Below, piece by piece: positions 61,566 to 64,000 of a DNA stretch of 64,000 nt; the first letter of the stretch is position 1; each line of letters starts with the position of its first letter. The notes under the pieces were generated by a model. The model did no database searches and was not told the DNA's origin. It saw only the letters and a program-made list of their open reading frames with translations. This stretch comes from Novipirellula caenicola. Lineage in GTDB: Bacteria > Planctomycetota > Planctomycetia > Pirellulales > Pirellulaceae. The stretch spans positions 186,001 through 250,000 of the forward strand of contig NZ_BAABRO010000008.1 in NCBI RefSeq assembly GCF_039545035.1, given 5' to 3'. The translations under genes were made by a program, and so were the position numbers.

Positions 61566-61789
61566 GGGAAATTTTTGGCCTCCTCCCTGCGTAAAACTTC
61601 GGCGAAGCGGCGTCATTTTGGGCTTGGATTCTGCCCGCAACTGGCAGTGGGATACCAAGGATCGCTCGCCGAAATTATGTTGATCCTTTGAGTCGCTAAC
61701 GCTCCCCGGGTTCAAAATACGCGGGTATCTGTCATCCAGCGACATTCAGAGGCAAACTAGATCCACCCTCTTTCGGGCCCCATCGGAAC

Positions 61790-64000
<2,211 letters not shown>

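Larger units (their letters stand above)
61180..61789. other. 610-bp gap rich in hairpins
   Basis: Between the TolC-type gene and gcvP on the same strand. In order: an inverted repeat (61220-61262), the tolC terminator (61269-61304), hairpin copy 3 (61380-61406) and two inverted hairpin copies (61500-61565). The rest is unstructured; the gcvP promoter should lie after about 61650. No gene is supported. Confidence 0.75.

Overview
The window reads as a chromosomal segment of a planctomycete of the Rhodopirellula/Pirellulaceae type. Lineage markers are two PVC-style secreted families (a ThuA/propeller 'membrane-bound dehydrogenase' and a DUF1559 pseudopilin-like protein), a PEP-CTERM protein, a Ser/Thr kinase with a C-terminal membrane block, an NatA/NatB-type exporter fused to a CPBP protease, several short secreted proteins of no known function, and many dispersed hairpin repeats. 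The genes imply a Gram-negative envelope: LpxK, an LptF/LptG-type permease, MlaE/F/D, a TolC-type protein and an inverse-autotransporter-like barrel. No rRNA, tRNA, CRISPR array, prophage or intact insertion sequence was seen. Protein functions were judged by eye from motifs; no database search was made.

Layout. 1-5.6 kb: a left-truncated ThuA/propeller protein, a Gfo/Idh/MocA oxidoreductase divergent from a XylR-like regulator (a sugar-utilisation context), and a RecA/RAD55-like ATPase. 5.9-8.9 kb: DUF502 membrane protein, a stand-alone SecD-like periplasmic domain, PEP-CTERM protein. 8.9-11.3 kb: barrel plus beta-helix surface protein. 12-13.8 kb: Uup-type ABC-F ATPase. 14.3-16.7 kb: a compact ACP / SDR / AMP-ligase operon. 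17-21 kb: Pro-rich secreted protein, then rpmB-gatC-nhaC. 21-24.6 kb: small lipoproteins, DUF1559 protein, secreted thioredoxin-like protein. 24.6-25.5 kb: a 166-bp tandem array. 25.5-28.5 kb: mlaE-mlaF-mlaD. 28.7-36 kb: FAH-family hydrolase, Tat-exported propeller protein, two alpha/beta hydrolases, GntP permease with a small membrane partner. 36-40.5 kb: fumC and an ABC exporter with protease fusion. 40.5-41.1 kb: an 88-bp tandem array. 41-46.2 kb: glycerate 2-kinase, Ski2-like helicase, lpxK. 46.4-50 kb: small secreted or lipoproteins and a Xer recombinase. 50-56 kb: an envelope glycosylation cluster (four glycosyltransferase-type proteins plus LptF/G). 56-61.2 kb: Ser/Thr kinase, secreted protein, long TolC-family lipoprotein. 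61.8-64 kb: gcvP, right-truncated.

Most genes are ordinary housekeeping, transport or envelope genes. The most unusual content is non-coding. Several unrelated repeat families (166 bp x5, 88 bp x6, 17 bp x5, 16 bp x3, a ~205-bp composite element in two copies with one interrupted by a 64-bp palindrome, and a hairpin family with compensatory base changes) sit preferentially in the gaps between convergent genes, where they could act as bidirectional transcription ends. Among proteins, the best candidates for something little described are the ACP/SDR/AMP-ligase mini-operon, the barrel/beta-helix protein with about nine 26-residue repeats, the truncated SecD-like protein, and the GntP permease with a large soluble insert.
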